DNA of 64,000 nucleotides from Rhizomys pruinosus (GCA_009823505.1 VZQC01004565.1:313497-377496), one strand, 5' to 3'; numbered from the stretch's first letter, positions 1-11,836 are shown. The notes: generated by a model from the sequence alone, not told the origin. Numbers and translations are program-made.

Positions 1-239
1 CCCCTTTCATCATGAATCCTATTGATTTGGAGTTACTTGTTCTTTCTTTAGGTTAGCTGGGCTAGAGGTCTATTTTGTTTATCTTTTCAAAGAACCAGCT
101 TTTGAATTCATTGATTCCTTGCATTGTTTTCTTTGTTTCTGTTTCATTGATTTCTGCTGAGTTTTGTTATTTCTTCCTATCTGTTGGATATAGGGTTCAT
201 TTGTTGTCTCTCAAGTGTTTTTAGCTGTAGTGTCACATA
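1..239 (-). mobile_element. L1 ORF2 segment, inverted 5' part of a 5'-inverted L1
   Basis: Read on the minus strand this is L1 ORF2 between the endonuclease and reverse transcriptase domains; it aligns with 17015-17265 of the L1 at 14.5-20.2 kb and with the minus-strand L1 near 37.3 kb. At 239/240 the orientation flips to plus-strand L1. The 5' end of the inverted piece abuts the 3' piece, the arrangement expected from twin priming. The inverted piece runs off the left edge of the window. Confidence 0.85.
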
Positions 240-2973
240 CAGAACTACCACATCAAATATCCATCACGATGAAGTTGGATTCATGCCAGAGATACAGGGA
301 TGGTTCAACATACATAAATGAATAAATATCATAAAACACATAAATGGATTGGCAGACAATAACCACACAATCATCTCAATAGATGCAGAAAAAGCCTTTG
401 ACAAGATCCAGCATACCTTCATGTTTCAAGTTCTAGAAGGAATTGGACTGAAGGGAACTTTCCTCACCTATGATCAAATTCATATATAGCAAACTCACTG
501 CCAACATCATCCTAAGTGGAGAAAAACTAGAAGCATTCCCCTTAAAGGTGGGAACCCAGCAAGGATGCCCTTTATTGCCACTCCTCTTCAACATAGTACC
601 TGAAATACTTACTAGGGCAATAAGATAAGAGAAGAAAATTAAAGGAGTACTAATCAGAAAAGAGGAAGTTAAACTATCCCCCTTTGCAGATGATATGATA
701 GTTTACCTAAGGGATACTAAAAACTCCACCAATGATAGTTTACCTATGGGATGATAAAAACTCCACCAGAAAACTCCTAGAAATGATTAAGAGTTTCAGT
801 AAAGTGGCAGGATACAAAATTACACTAGAAAAATCAGTAACCTTTCTTTACACCAATAATAAACAAGTGGAGAAGGAATATAAGAAGACCTTACCATTCA
901 CAATAGCCTCAAAAAAAAAAAAAAATACCAGGAACAAACCTAACCAAAGACACCAAAATTCTCTACAACAAAAATTTTAAGCCCCTGAAAAAGGAGATTG
1001 AAAATGACATCAAGATGGAAAGACCTCCCATGCTCATAGATTGGAAAAATTAATATAGTAAAAATGTCCATTTTACCCAAATTAATATACAGATTCAATG
1101 CAATCCCAATCGAAATCCCCATTAGTTTCTTCACAGACTAGGGAATTCATATGGTAAAACGAAAGACCCAGAATAGCTATAGCAAACCTGAGTGAAAAGT
1201 GCAATACAAGGGGATTGCTTTACCAGACGTCAAGCTATATTACAGGGCTATAGTCATAAAGACAGCCTGATACTGGCACAAAAGAGACCCGTTTACCAAT
1301 GGAACAAATTTGAAGATCCAAATTTGAGCTCATACAATTTCAGCCACCTCATATTTGACAAAGGGGCAAAAAAAAGCTCAGTGGAGGAAGGATAGCATCT
1401 TCAGCAAATGGTGCTGGCAATACTGGATCACTATTTGTAGAAGAACAAAATTAAACCCCTAACTTTCACCCTACATAAAAATAAACTCCAAGTGGATCAA
1501 AGATCTCAATGTGAGACCCCGAAATCCTGAAGGTGATAGAAGGCTGGCAACAACCTACAAGACATAGACATAGGAAAAGTCTTTCAAAACCAGACAGCAG
1601 CTGCACAGGAAATAGGTAAATATTTGACAAGTGGGACCTCATAAAACTCAAAAGCTTCTGTACTGTGAAAGAAACTATCAAGGAAGTGAAGAGAAAACCC
1701 TCAGAGTGGGAAGAAGTCTTCAATAGTGATACATCTGACAGAGCATTAACATCCAGAATATGTAGACTACTAGAAAAACAAAGAAGAAAACAAATGACCT
1801 ACTCAAAAGATGGAGGGAAGAACTGAACAGAGACTTCACCAGTGAGGAAGTTAAAAAGGCTGAGAAACATCTTAAAAACTGCCCAGCCTCATTAATAATT
1901 AAGGAAATGCAAATTAAAACCACTCTCAGATACCATCTCACTCCTATAAGACTGGCCTAAGATCAATAAGCAAAAGACATCAAATGCTGGAGAGGCTCTA
2001 GCAAAAGAGGAACACTCATCCACTGCTGGTGGGAATGTAAACCCGTAAAACCACTATGTCAAGCAGTATGGAGAACCTTTAAAAGAGTCAAAAATGAGTC
2101 TACCACCTGACCCAGTCATACCACTCCTGAGTATATACCCACAAGACTCATCCTACAGCAAAGACACATGCACATCTATGTTTATTGCAGCCCTCTTTAC
2201 AATAGTGAAGAGCTCTTCTCAACCAAATGCCCCTCAACAGACTAGTGGATAACAAAAATGTGGAACTTCTCTACACAATGGATTACTATTCAGCATTAAA
2301 CAAAGATGACATCGTGAACTTTGCAGATAAATGGACGGAAGTAGAAGCCATTATGCTAATTGAAGTAACACAGTCATAGAAAAATAAATGGCAAATGGTT
2401 TCCCTCATTTGTAGATGCTAACACCAAATCCCTAGTTAAAAGGCAAGCTTAAGAACATTATTGTTATATTTCTTTTTATCTGAAAGCAACTGTGTTGTTA
2501 TAATGTAAATCTCTCAGTGGGCACTAGAATTGACCTACCACTTTTTTCAGACTCTGTAATTACTGTATATGGGTGGAAGGCATGTATTGTTATTTTTAAA
2601 CAATATAAGATTAAAGGGGGAAAATGTGAATTCCTAAACATATTTTGGAATTAATATACAGCTTATTCCCAGAGGTCATAATTTTGATGCATATATGATG
2701 ATTATATAGTCATTTGTTGGAGCAATACAAAGGAGAGGGAAAAACAAAACATAAAACTGGGCTAAAGAACTGAATGATATAGTTAAAGTCTGTCCACAAC
2801 AAGCCTCTGCAGGGAAAAACTTTGGATAGACTGAGAGTAAGATGCAAGACATGTATGGTAGAAGGCATGAAAAGGGGTGGGATGGTGGCACAGAGAGGAG
2901 AATGTGTCTAAACTCTACTGGAATACAATGAATGAAATACACAATTCATCAATAAAAGTATTAAAAAATAAAA
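240..2973 (+). mobile_element. L1 3' part (RT domain to poly(A) tail), broken ORF2
   Basis: Plus-strand L1 from the RT fingers through the C-terminal ORF2 region and 3' UTR to an A-rich tail (about 2950-2973, preceded by an 'aataaaag' signal). The RT motif 'GTQQGCP' region lies near 550 and the catalytic 'FADD' at 684-695. ORF2 is cut by many stops and frameshifts and cannot encode protein. The 3' UTR is about 550 bases, with a motif reading 'gggtggaaggcatgtattg' and a G-rich patch near 2870. Together with 1-239 it is one 5'-inverted insertion. Confidence 0.9.
695..768 (+). repeat. 37-bp tandem duplication inside L1 ORF2
   Basis: Two adjacent 37-bp units, 695-731 and 732-768, both start 'atgatagtttacct' and end 'aactccacca', with a few mismatches. 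The unit lies directly after the catalytic FADD codons, and other L1 copies in the window carry it once. It adds 37 bases and so shifts the frame. Confidence 0.85.
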
Positions 2974-3041
2974 AAGTGATCCACCATAATAAAGTTGGTT
3001 TTATTCCAGATATAGAAGGATGGTTCAACATAGCACTGATG
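2974..3041 (+). mobile_element. short L1 ORF2 (RT) fragment
   Basis: About 70 bases encode the RT block reading 'VGFIPDIEGWFNI', the same block that begins the plus-strand part of the preceding L1. It directly follows that L1's A-rich tail, so it is probably a remnant of an older L1 that served as target site. Confidence 0.65.
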
Positions 3042-4718
3042 ATTCAAATTAGGGTCATTCTCTCCAAATGAAAGCAGTCTATGTTGTTGTCTTTGTTTGT
3101 ATATTTTCTGTAACTTGAAATAAACTTTTAACACAATATTACTGCAAACCACTATACAGACACCTTCACCTTTAAGAAGCTAAACACCAAAGGTAAATCT
3201 TAGGTGTTTCTTACCCTTACTACAGCATTATATTTAATGTTATATTGCCATATCTCTATTTTTGTATGAGCCTAAACATTTATTCTTCTTGGTGGTATTG
3301 AGAGTTTCTCAAAAGCAGTGTTTTCTGTGACATTGTGTTGGTGAATTTGCTTCCAGGGAGATATCAGGCTTTGTCCTTTGAAAACATTCTAGATTTTCTG
3401 AGTTTTCAGGGACTAAACTCATGCTTGGAGTCATAAAATGGTCAGAATGTTGACAAAGCAAAGACCATACATACCACAGCATTATGTTTAGTTTAGGAAA
3501 ATCCAACTATCAAAACACATTATTTTGAAAAAAAAATGCATTGCTTTGGTCAGTTCTGTATCTGAACCTTATAGTTCAGAGATAAAACAAAAGATTGTCA
3601 AGACATTGGTTTGCTTGTATGGCAATAACCCATGTTTCTTTTCACATGCTCAATTTTAAAAAATGATATCAAATGAGCAATATATATCTCATCCTATCTT
3701 GCAGAACATTGAAAACCTTGCATCTCTACCCTATTACCAAACTTATTCCAGGAACTTCAGACAGAAAAGCTTTTACATTCTTCTCAGTTCCTTCAGGAAG
3801 ACCAAGTAGAGAGCATAGGGGAACAGATTGCCCAATAAGTGTTTCTTGCTTCCTTGCAAAAATGGATGAAGGTAATTAGTGCATTTAGCTGACTCTGACA
3901 TGTAGGGTATCCTTGTTTTGTGTTCTCCCATAATGGTATTTAGAAGGAATGTGATTTCATTAACTTCTCTGCCTTCTTCATAAATAATGGGACATTGATG
4001 TGTTGACTTCATCAGCCATCATCTCCTAAAGTGTTGATATATTTAGAAATGGAGACCAAGATTACACCATTTCTAGCTGGGAACTTGGGTTTCACATAAC
4101 AGATTCCAAATGGAGGTTACTGAAGAAGAAATTATTTGGTAAGAAATTGTCTTATAAAAACTGTATCCTGGGAGTTTCATTTTCCCAAAGCCTCATTAAA
4201 ATTAATTTTATTAGCTGACACTTAGGTGCATAAAGACGTCATGCAAAGCATGCCAATTTATCCCAATGGAAATATTCATCAGTACTTTTACTGGTATAAT
4301 AATACAATTATCTACCATAAGTTTAGGACCTACCTATATTGTGTTCAGATTGGAGACTGAGAAATGATGTCACTAATTTTTCAAGCTATTGGTTCATAGA
4401 TAATTGGAAACGACCATTTCTTCATTCTTGATAAGTGGTAGAAAATAGGTGGTCTAATGCTGTCTATAAAAACAATCTGATAAATCTATAATAAGTTTAA
4501 TTGTCTGAGCATAATGAAATGTGGGATTTTTCTCCCTCCGAAGAGCTGAGGGCTACTTTTCTAGTGATTTATTATGATTACTAATATCCCAGAAGCACTG
4601 TGGTTATTGTGATTAAGTTGGATAGGTGGGAAAATTTTACATTTTTATAGAAAAAAGGAATGACGTTTAGTGAGTGGTTCCTGAAAGAATAGGTAGGAGC
4701 TGGAAATTATATATATAT

Positions 4719-4749
<31 letters not shown>

Positions 4750-5144
4750 CTTTTTAGAAGACATTAAAAAAGTCCCTTAACAAAAATAATAAAGACCTTT
4801 TATTGATAGGATAAGTGATCCCCTAATGGAAGTCAAAACTTCCTGATTATTTCCTTCAACTTAAGATGACAATATACTCCCAATTGTAATATAATTTTGA
4901 TGACAACCAATTCATTTACAATAGAATGCCATGATTAGATGTTTATTATGCAAAAATGAAAATATTTCTTTTTTGACAAGTAAGGTTAAGAGAAGTGTAA
5001 ATTGCTGGTCACACTGGATAAGATAATGTTTAACAAAAGGTACCTTGTGGGTGTAATGTCCGGAAAAGACTGTTGGTAATTTTATGTTCATTGTGTATTA
5101 TGATTATTGTTTTGTTATTGATTCAATAATTATTTATTTTAAAA
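3042..5144. other. AT-rich DNA without a recognisable gene
   Basis: No repeat family, exon structure or RNA gene was recognised. Only short random frames are present. A (TA)n tract followed by a long T run lies at about 4711-4750. Confidence 0.5.
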
Positions 5145-7480
5145 GCAAGAAATAAAAAGAAAGCACAAATAAATGACTTAACATTGCAACTAAAAATACT
5201 TGAAAGTCAACAGACAAGAAGAAATAACAAAATTCAGAGCAGAGTTTAATAAAATAGAACCAAAGAAAACAATACAAAGAATGAATGAGTCCAAGAGCTG
5301 GTTCTTTGAAATGATAAACAAGAGAGACTCTTAGCCCAGTTAACCAAAAGAACGAGAGAACAACTCCAAATCAGCAAAATTAGATGAAAGGGGAAACATT
5401 ATAACAGATAATAAAAAGATCCAGAATCTTATATGGGAATATTTTAAAAATCTATACTCTATTAAATTTGTAAACCTGAAAGAAATGGATAAATATCTGA
5501 AATCATGGGACTCGCTGAAGCTTAACCAAGAAAAGATCAATAGTTTAAACAGCCCAGGACATATGAGGGAATTGAAACAGTAACACAAAATATCCTAACA
5601 GGAAAAAAAGAAAAAGAAAAAACAATCCAGGCCCAGATGGATTTACAACAGAATTCTAGCAGACATTTAAAGAAGACCTACAACAAACATTACTTAAGAG
5701 AGGATAGAAGAAGATGGAAATATCCCACATTGCTTCTGTGAAGATAGATGACTTAAATACCCAAATCAGGCAAAGATACAACCAAAAAAGAAAACTGTAA
5801 ACCCATATCCTTAATGAACATAGATGCAAAAATTTCTCAACAAAATTCTTGCAAATCCCATACAGGTACAGATCAAAAAGTTTATCCACAGTGATCAAGT
5901 CAGTTTTATTCCAGAGATACAAAGATGCTTCAACATACATAAATCAATAAATGTCATAAACTATAAATTGGCTAAAAGATAACAAAATACACATCACCAT
6001 CTCATTTGATGCAGAAAAGGCCTTAGATAAAATTCAGCACGCCTTTATGTTTAAAGTCCTAGAGGGAACTGGACTGGAGGGAACTTTCCTCACCCCAATT
6101 AAAGCTACATACGGCAAACCCACAGCCAACATCATCCTAAACAGAAAAATTCAAAGCATTCCCCTTAAAGTCAGGAACCTGACAAGGCTACCCACTATCT
6201 CCATATCTCCACTACATTTCAATATAGTGTTTGAAACTCTTCTCAAGCAATAAGACAAGAGAAGGAAATTAAAGGAATATTTATTAATTGGAAACAAGGA
6301 AGCCAAACCATCCCCTTTTGAAAACGACATATTACACCGAAGGAATGCCAAAATTCTACCAGAAAACTCCAGAAATGTTTAACATTTTCAGTAAAATGGC
6401 AGGTTATAAAATTAATTCACAAAACCTAGTAGCCTTTCTATATACCAATAAAAAGCAATTAGAGAAGGAGTATACAGAAACCCTTCCAGTTACAATAGCT
6501 TCAAAAAATAAAATAAAACAAAATATCTTGGAATAAACCTGATCAAAGACATTAAAGATCTCTACAATGAAAAATTTAAAGCTTTGAAGAAGAAGATTGA
6601 GGAAGACACCAGAAGATACAAGGATATCCTGTGCTCATGGATCAAAAGAATTAATGTATTAAATATTACCATCCTGCCCAAATTAAAATGTAGATTCAAT
6701 GCAGTCCCAATTAAAATGCCCATAACATTTTCTCAGTATTAGAAAAAAATTCTAAAATTCATAAGGCAAAACAAAATACCCCAGATAGTTAAAGCAACCC
6801 TGAGCAAAAAGAGGAATGCAGGAGGTATTAATATACAAGATTTCATTCTCTACCACAGAGCTATAGTCATAAAAATAGCATGGTACAGGCACAAAAATAG
6901 ACCCATAGAGCAATGGAATAATATTGAAGACCCAAGTTTGAGTACATAGAACTTCAGCCACCTGATATTTGACAAAGGAGCCAAAAACACTGAAAGGAAG
7001 AAAGGTAACCTCTTTAGCAAATATTGCTGGCAAAATTGGATCATGTCTTGTAGAAGAATGAGATTAAACTCCTACCTTTCACCTAATACAAAAGTCTATT
7101 ATAAATGGTTAAATACCTTATATGTAAGGCAACATGGGTCAGTAAAGAAAATATCGAATTAACTTTCATCACTATAGATATAACTTAAATTATCTCTCTC
7201 TTTTTGTCAGTTCAAGATTTATGAGAAAGAACAAATCTCTTTTTTGAAGTACATTAAAATATACATCAACTTGTTATATAATTTAATAACATAGAGTTAT
7301 ATTTGTTTTACCTGTATACAAGCTTATGGTTAAACTGTGAACCCCTAAACATGTTTTACAATTAACCTATAGCTTAATTTCAAAGTTTGTAAATTTGCTA
7401 TATGTGAGGAATGTAAAATAAACATGCTCAGAGTAGAATCATCAACAACCAAAACTGGGATAGATGCTCCCAAAGCACAA
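5145..7480 (+). mobile_element. old truncated L1, broken ORF2 with 3' UTR remnant
   Basis: Strongly diverged L1. Homology starts in the ORF2 linker after the endonuclease (aligns with 16970 of the L1 at 14.5 kb), passes through the RT region ('PITTIL'-type sequence lost to frameshifts) and stops near 7125. A further piece at about 7335-7400, with 'gtgaacccctaaacatg' and 'aattaacctatagctt', matches the L1 3' UTR motif at 2627-2660. About 200 bases between look unrelated. There are many stops and no coding capacity. Confidence 0.75.
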
Positions 7481-8557
7481 AGTCTAAGTGTTGATTAGAG
7501 TGCTGGAGTGCAAGAAGGCTGTGACATGCTTCAAGTAGAAAACACATTGTTTTATAAGCTTTGTTCAAAGCATAAAGTACAAGGGCTTAGCTGTGAATTT
7601 GATGCTAATGAAGTAACAATGTAGTGAATAATGATATGCTGTTTTTATAGAAAAATATACATTAAGCAAGGTTATGTGGAGATGGCTTTATAGAGTAGAA
7701 TCAGGAAATGAAAAATTATTGATAAAAGCTACAAAATTTTATACAAAATGAAAAAAAAACTCTGATAATCTAATGTACAACATGGTAGCCATAATGAGTA
7801 ATTTTGTAATGCGTGCTTAAATCATTCTAACAGGGTTGAATTTAAATGTTTTCACCAAAAAGAAAGAAAATAGTAACAAAGTTACATAGTGACTGATTCA
7901 TTGGTTGATTGATGAAGATTTTGTGACCAGAGACCTCAGAACTTACCTCTGTAATTCTTTAAGGAAAAATTGTCTGATATTCGATAAAATAATGTTTAAA
8001 GGAACTTTAGAAATCATAATTAGCATAAATAAGAACTAGATGTATATAGTTTTGCTGTTAATATTTGATTTAAAAAATCAATAAAACTTGTTTAAAATAG
8101 GAAATTAAAAGCAATTGGAAGAAAATATGAATCTTGCACTTTCAGAAGATTCTCCACATGTATGAGGTTTGATTATTTCCTGAGTGTTAACAAGTCTGCA
8201 TCAGGGATGGAAGGTTTCAGAGTGCTTCAAATTAGAGGAAATTGCTACAAAACAAATGTATAGTTAATTTTCAGACCTTTACTTATTTGCTTTGAAGCCA
8301 AATGGCAGAGTACCTTGGCTTTTTCCTATGTTCAAAACTGGAGTCATAATCCAGATACTTACGACATGTTCTTCATGAAAATTAAACAGTATGTCTATAT
8401 ATCTGAGAGTAAGTAGAAGGAAAAAAGAATCAACTTCCAAAAGAGATAATGGGCTCCCTCTAGAAACACCCCCAATTGGTGAGAAGGACATCTGTCTGAA
8501 ACTATGAACAAGAGGAACATCTGGGGAAGTTCAGCCTCACACTTCTGTTTATCTGGG
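7481..8557. other. unique AT-rich DNA downstream of the V-kappa segment
   Basis: No repeats or exons recognised. It lies 3' of the V-kappa RSS in the transcriptional sense of that gene. Confidence 0.45.
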
Positions 8558-8585
8558 GGTTTATGCTATGACTTCTAACACTGTG
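8558..8585 (-). promoter_or_regulatory. V-kappa recombination signal sequence (12-RSS)
   Basis: On the minus strand, directly after the last V codon, lie a perfect heptamer CACAGTG (8579-8585), a 12-base spacer (8567-8578) and a nonamer GCATAAACC (8558-8566; consensus ACAAAAACC, 7 of 9 matched). A 12-spacer RSS is the type carried by V-kappa segments and pairs with the 23-RSS of J-kappa in RAG-mediated joining. The heptamer is intact and the nonamer keeps its key AAACC end, so it should be usable. Confidence 0.93.
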
Positions 8586-9054
8586 GGAGGGTAACTGCTA
8601 CTTTGTTGACAAAAATAATCTGCAACATCTTCACTCTCAAAGTTGCTGATGGTCAGAGTAAATAGTGTCCCAGAATATTGGCCACTGAACCTTGATGGGA
8701 CACCAGATTGCAAAGTGTTTGCATACCTGATGAGGAGCTTAGGAGCTCCCCTTAGTTTCTGCTGGTACCAGTGTAAGCTAGTGCCAATGCCCTGACTTGC
8801 CTGACAAGTGATGGTGACTCTATCTCCTACAGATGAAGCCAGGGAGGATGGAGACTGAGTCAGCTGTATGTCACATTTGCCACCTGTAATTGAAAACAAA
8901 AACAAAAATTCACAATGACACTTTTCTAATAGCGTTCTTAAGGAGACAGAAAGCAATGGCCACACTAGGATGAATGTACTCCAACACCGCCCTCCGTACC
9001 TGGGAGCCAGAGCACTAGCAACCCTAGAAGCTGAGTAGCAACCTTCATGCCCAT
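8586..9054 (-). CDS. IGKV: immunoglobulin kappa variable segment, germline, apparently functional
   Basis: Two exons on the minus strand. The leader exon (9000-9054) starts at ATG 9052-9054 and encodes a hydrophobic signal, [18 protein letters not shown] plus one base, ending at a GT donor. A 116-bp intron (8884-8999) ends in 'ttcaattacag'. The V exon (8586-8883) finishes the leader (GGKC) and encodes a mature domain starting [10 protein letters not shown]. In Kabat numbering with no indels, Cys23, Trp35 (WYQQK) and Cys88 (DYFCQQ) are present; CDR1 is [14 protein letters not shown]2 YANTLQS, CDR3 start QQSSSYPP. There are no stops. It resembles human subgroup I and mouse IGKV11/14/15-type segments. 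The product is the variable half of a kappa light chain after joining to J-kappa. Oddities: 'KLRG' replaces the common KPG turn, 'GQYSGT' replaces GSGSGT, and Arg replaces Tyr49. An in-frame upstream extension through the intron is not a real start. Confidence 0.95.
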
Positions 9055-9139
9055 ACTGACTACAGATGAGACTGGCTGCTGCAAAGGAGAAGGCCAACCT
9101 CTTAAGAATCCTTTAGTGAAGTGGGATATGCCTGAGCAC

Positions 9140-9147
9140 ATGCAAAT
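9140..9147 (-). promoter_or_regulatory. V-kappa promoter octamer
   Basis: The minus strand reads ATTTGCAT, the exact octamer used by light-chain V promoters and bound by Oct factors, about 86 bases upstream of the ATG. An E-box (CAGGTG, 9148-9153) sits just upstream of it. A weak TATA-like 'ttcttaag' lies between octamer and ATG. Position and orientation fit the V-kappa gene. Confidence 0.92.
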
Positions 9148-9502
9148 CACCTGAGGTCGGGTAGGATTTGGCACACCCTCAAGGCAGATTCAGTTCAGTA
9201 ACCCACTAAGACTGAGTTCCTGGGCATCCTCGTGCAGATCAGCATAGCACCTACTTGCTACCAGAGAAATTGATTCCCTCTGCTATTTTTTTAATTAAAT
9301 TTTTTTATAGTTATTCAACTTTTTCCATAAATCATACATCATTTTTCATTCAAATTTAGAGTCCCTTCCCTTTCCATGCCCCCACCCCACCTAAGTCCCT
9401 TCATTCTGCCATACATGTCTTGCATCTTTTTCTGTCTTTCCAGAGTTTTTTTCCAGTTTCTTTGTTGTTGTTGTTGTTTTTCTCTCTAACTTGTATTGCT
9501 TT

Positions 9503-9540
9503 ATAATATATATATAATATATAATATATATATATATATC
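9503..9540. repeat. AT-rich dinucleotide microsatellite
   Basis: Imperfect (AT)n run within the L1 3' UTR; the related plus-strand tail at 25.17 kb carries a (GTAT)/(AT)n tract at the same place. Confidence 0.9.
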
Positions 9541-9545
9541 ACCTG

Positions 9546-10680
9546 AATTGGGGGATTTTTGTTTTTTGCTAAAAGATGTCATGTTCTCCTTAAGGAAGTG
9601 CCCAAAGGTTCCTCCTTGGCAAGCCCCCAAACCATCAATCCTGCCCTTGTGCTCCACACAGGGGCTTTCCCTCCCATCGTCCCCCAAATGAAGTCCAATA
9701 ACCACAAGTCCTGTCATGATCTTCCTGCACTGGCCTCCATGATACAGTTGAGGTAGTCCAACAATGACGGTCTATATTCTGACTAGGCTGAAATCCCCTT
9801 AGCTGCTTAGACCACAATCTGGGTATCTCAGTACTCCCCCTCTGGCATTGAAGGTTTGGAGGATTCTTGGAGAGACATGAATCTTCAGTCCATATTGGAG
9901 GGTTGAAAAGCTGTGTTTCATAGTTTTGAAGAGTGTCAAAAAGCAGTGGTAGCCACAGAGTAGATGCACTTGCCAATAAGAATTGAAGCCAGGCCAAATA
10001 AAAGTGCTCTCTCTTTTTTCTTTTTGTCTTTTTACTAAGATCTCAAGTCTTATATCTAAAGTACAATTTCCCGGTTTACTTATTATTTATTTCTGGCTTT
10101 ACTTTCCTTTTGGATGCCTAAGGCTGCACAGTTAAAATTAAACAAGATTTTTGTTTTCTTGAGGTCAATTGAGGATCTGGTCCTCAGGGGTCTCACCGGT
10201 TTTTTTGTTTTGTTTTGTTTTGTTTTGTTTTGTTTTGTTTTGTTTGTTTGTTTGTTTGTTTGTTTTTGCAGGGGGAGAGGCTGGGAGCCCCTGGCTCCTT
10301 TCAGCTTTTCACTTACCAGTTCCATCCACTCAAGGACAGACTCAGGTCTTGCTAAACCAGGCTTCCTTTTCTGAACCATGAGCAGACTTTCCTCTTTATA
10401 GACTGAACACTGGCTGAAGTCCCATCAGTGGCTCTCCAAGACCTGCTGAACAGGAAGATTGGTGACCCACATTTGCAGGACATTTCAATAGATGACCCCA
10501 TGCATAGACCCCTAAGATTTGGTTGACCTCTGAAGGCAAGGAACAAAGTTATCCCTTAGGTGCCTGGCCAAGTTGGTATAGGCATTAAGTATGGTCTTTA
10601 AGCACCCAGAGAAGCTAAGTTACACCAGTCTGATACATTGCACCTATATTAAAATTGTATCTTTTGAAAACAAACTGTAT
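9546..10680 (-). repeat. unclassified body of the enlarged L1 3' UTR
   Basis: About 1.1 kb between two L1-matching 3' UTR blocks. It holds a 120-codon open frame (9635-9997, minus) beginning MAWLQFLLAS, with no family recognised. The last ~50 bases before the microsatellite ('acatcttttagcaaaaaac') recur at 24.44 and 25.11 kb next to similar microsatellites, so it belongs to a repeated lineage. I cannot tell whether it is true L1 3' UTR, captured sequence or an insertion. Confidence 0.5.
10201..10266. repeat. (TTTTG)n then (TTTG)n microsatellite
   Basis: About nine TTTTG units followed by five TTTG units, read as an A-rich tract on the minus strand. The open frames over it on both strands are repeat artefacts. 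Confidence 0.95.
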
Positions 10681-10912
10681 GTTATTTCCATATCATATTT
10701 CTTGATTCACATTTTTCCATTTTAATTTTATATTACTCTTAAAGATGCATACATACCCTCCATCATATACTAAAAATCCAAGGTCTGAAAATAAGTGGTA
10801 GGTTAGTTCTAGAACCTGTCTAGGGATTCACCATATAAGAGCACAGTTGTTTTCAGATCACAAGGACTATAACATTAATATTACTGTTTGCCTTACAAAT
10901 AGGTACTTGGAG

Positions 10913-11156
10913 GGGCTGGAGAGATGGCCTAGTGGTTAAGAGCACCGAGTGCTCTTGAAGAGGACCTGGGTTCGATTCCCAGCACCCACATGGCAGCTGA
11001 GAACCATCTGTAAATCCAATTCCAGAAGAATTCCAGTTTCAGGGGAATCCGACACCCTCTTCTGACCTCCACGGCATTGCACGACACGGGGGCACAGACG
11101 TACATGCAGACAATACATTCAAATAAATAAATAAATAAACAAACAAACAAGCAAAC
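10913..11156 (+). mobile_element. B2-type SINE with target-site duplication
   Basis: tRNA-derived head 'ggggctggagagatgg' with Pol III A-box-like 'tagtggttaagagc' and B-box 'gggttcgattcc', and a 3' half ending in (AAAT)n/(AAAC)n. It is flanked by near-identical duplicates (aaataggtacttggag upstream, aaatatgtacttggag downstream). It interrupts the minus-strand L1. Confidence 0.93.
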
Positions 11157-11401
11157 AAATATGTACTTGGAGCTTGCATCCACAGGTGAGGGATATCATT
11201 TGTCTTTTGTTTTTTGGGGTTGTGTTACTTCACTTAGCATAAAATATTCTAGTTCCATCCATTTACCTGGAAATTTCATGACGTCATCTTTTTACCACTG
11301 CATCGAACTCCATTTTGCAGATGTACTACATTTTCTTTATCCACTAGTCTGTTGAGGGGCACTTGGTTTGGTTCCAGCTCTTTGCTATTGTGAAGAGAGC
11401 T

Positions 11402-11580
11402 CAGATATGGTTCAGCGGTTAAGAGCACCAACTGCTTTTGCAGAGGACCTGGATTCGATTCCCAGCACCCACATGTCAGGTAAGAAGAGCCTTTAAGCCA
11501 ATTGTGGTGGTGCATGCCTTTAATCCCAGCACTCTCAAGGTAGAGGCAAACAGATCTCTGTGAGTTCAAGGCCAGCCTTT
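11402..11580 (+). mobile_element. B2 head followed by partial B1
   Basis: 11402-11480 matches the first ~80 bases of B2 (A and B boxes visible). 11497-11576 matches B1 ('ggtggtgcatgcctttaatc', 'gagttcaaggccagcc'). The B2 3' half and the B1 end are missing. No gene is recognised from here to the L1 5' end at 11837. Confidence 0.75.
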
Positions 11581-11836
11581 GTTAATTTCAATATATATTG
11601 ATGTCCCTTGAGTACAGTGTTCTTTTGTTCACTTCATGCTTCTTGTCATCCCTTTCTTTAACACTTTTTATCAATGTATGTTTTTCACTGAATTTTGTGC
11701 TTTTCACACATCCAACAACACAGTTATAGAATCCTAGAAACTAAAGACATTCCTTCCTTGTACTTGATAAGAGTGGATATTGTTGAACCCAAAGAGATTT
11801 GTTTATTTTTTATATCCCTTGAAATCTTTCATGTGG

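Larger units (their letters stand above)
9290..11400 (-). mobile_element. minus-strand L1 3' end with enlarged 3' UTR
   Basis: Sense order runs from high to low coordinates. Pieces are the end of ORF2 (11400-11161), a 3' UTR matching other L1s (10910-10680), about 1.1 kb not seen in them (10680-9546), an AT microsatellite, and an L1-type tail with a G-rich patch and A-rich end (9480-9290). A B2 SINE interrupts it at 10913-11156. The tail ends about 140 bases from the V-kappa octamer, in the same orientation as that gene. No complete coding region remains. Confidence 0.75.

Noticed and set aside
1906..1914. ATGCAAAT octamer
   Set aside because: It lies in L1 ORF2 ('ggaaatgcaaattaaaac') and has no V exon near it; the inverse near 35165 is the same L1 motif.
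8561..9097. 178-codon open frame over the V-kappa gene
   Set aside because: It reads through the intron; GT/AG splice sites and the leader exon give the real structure.
10917..10985. tRNA gene from A/B-box homology
   Set aside because: It is the tRNA-derived head of a B2 SINE; the same holds for the other B2 and ID copies.
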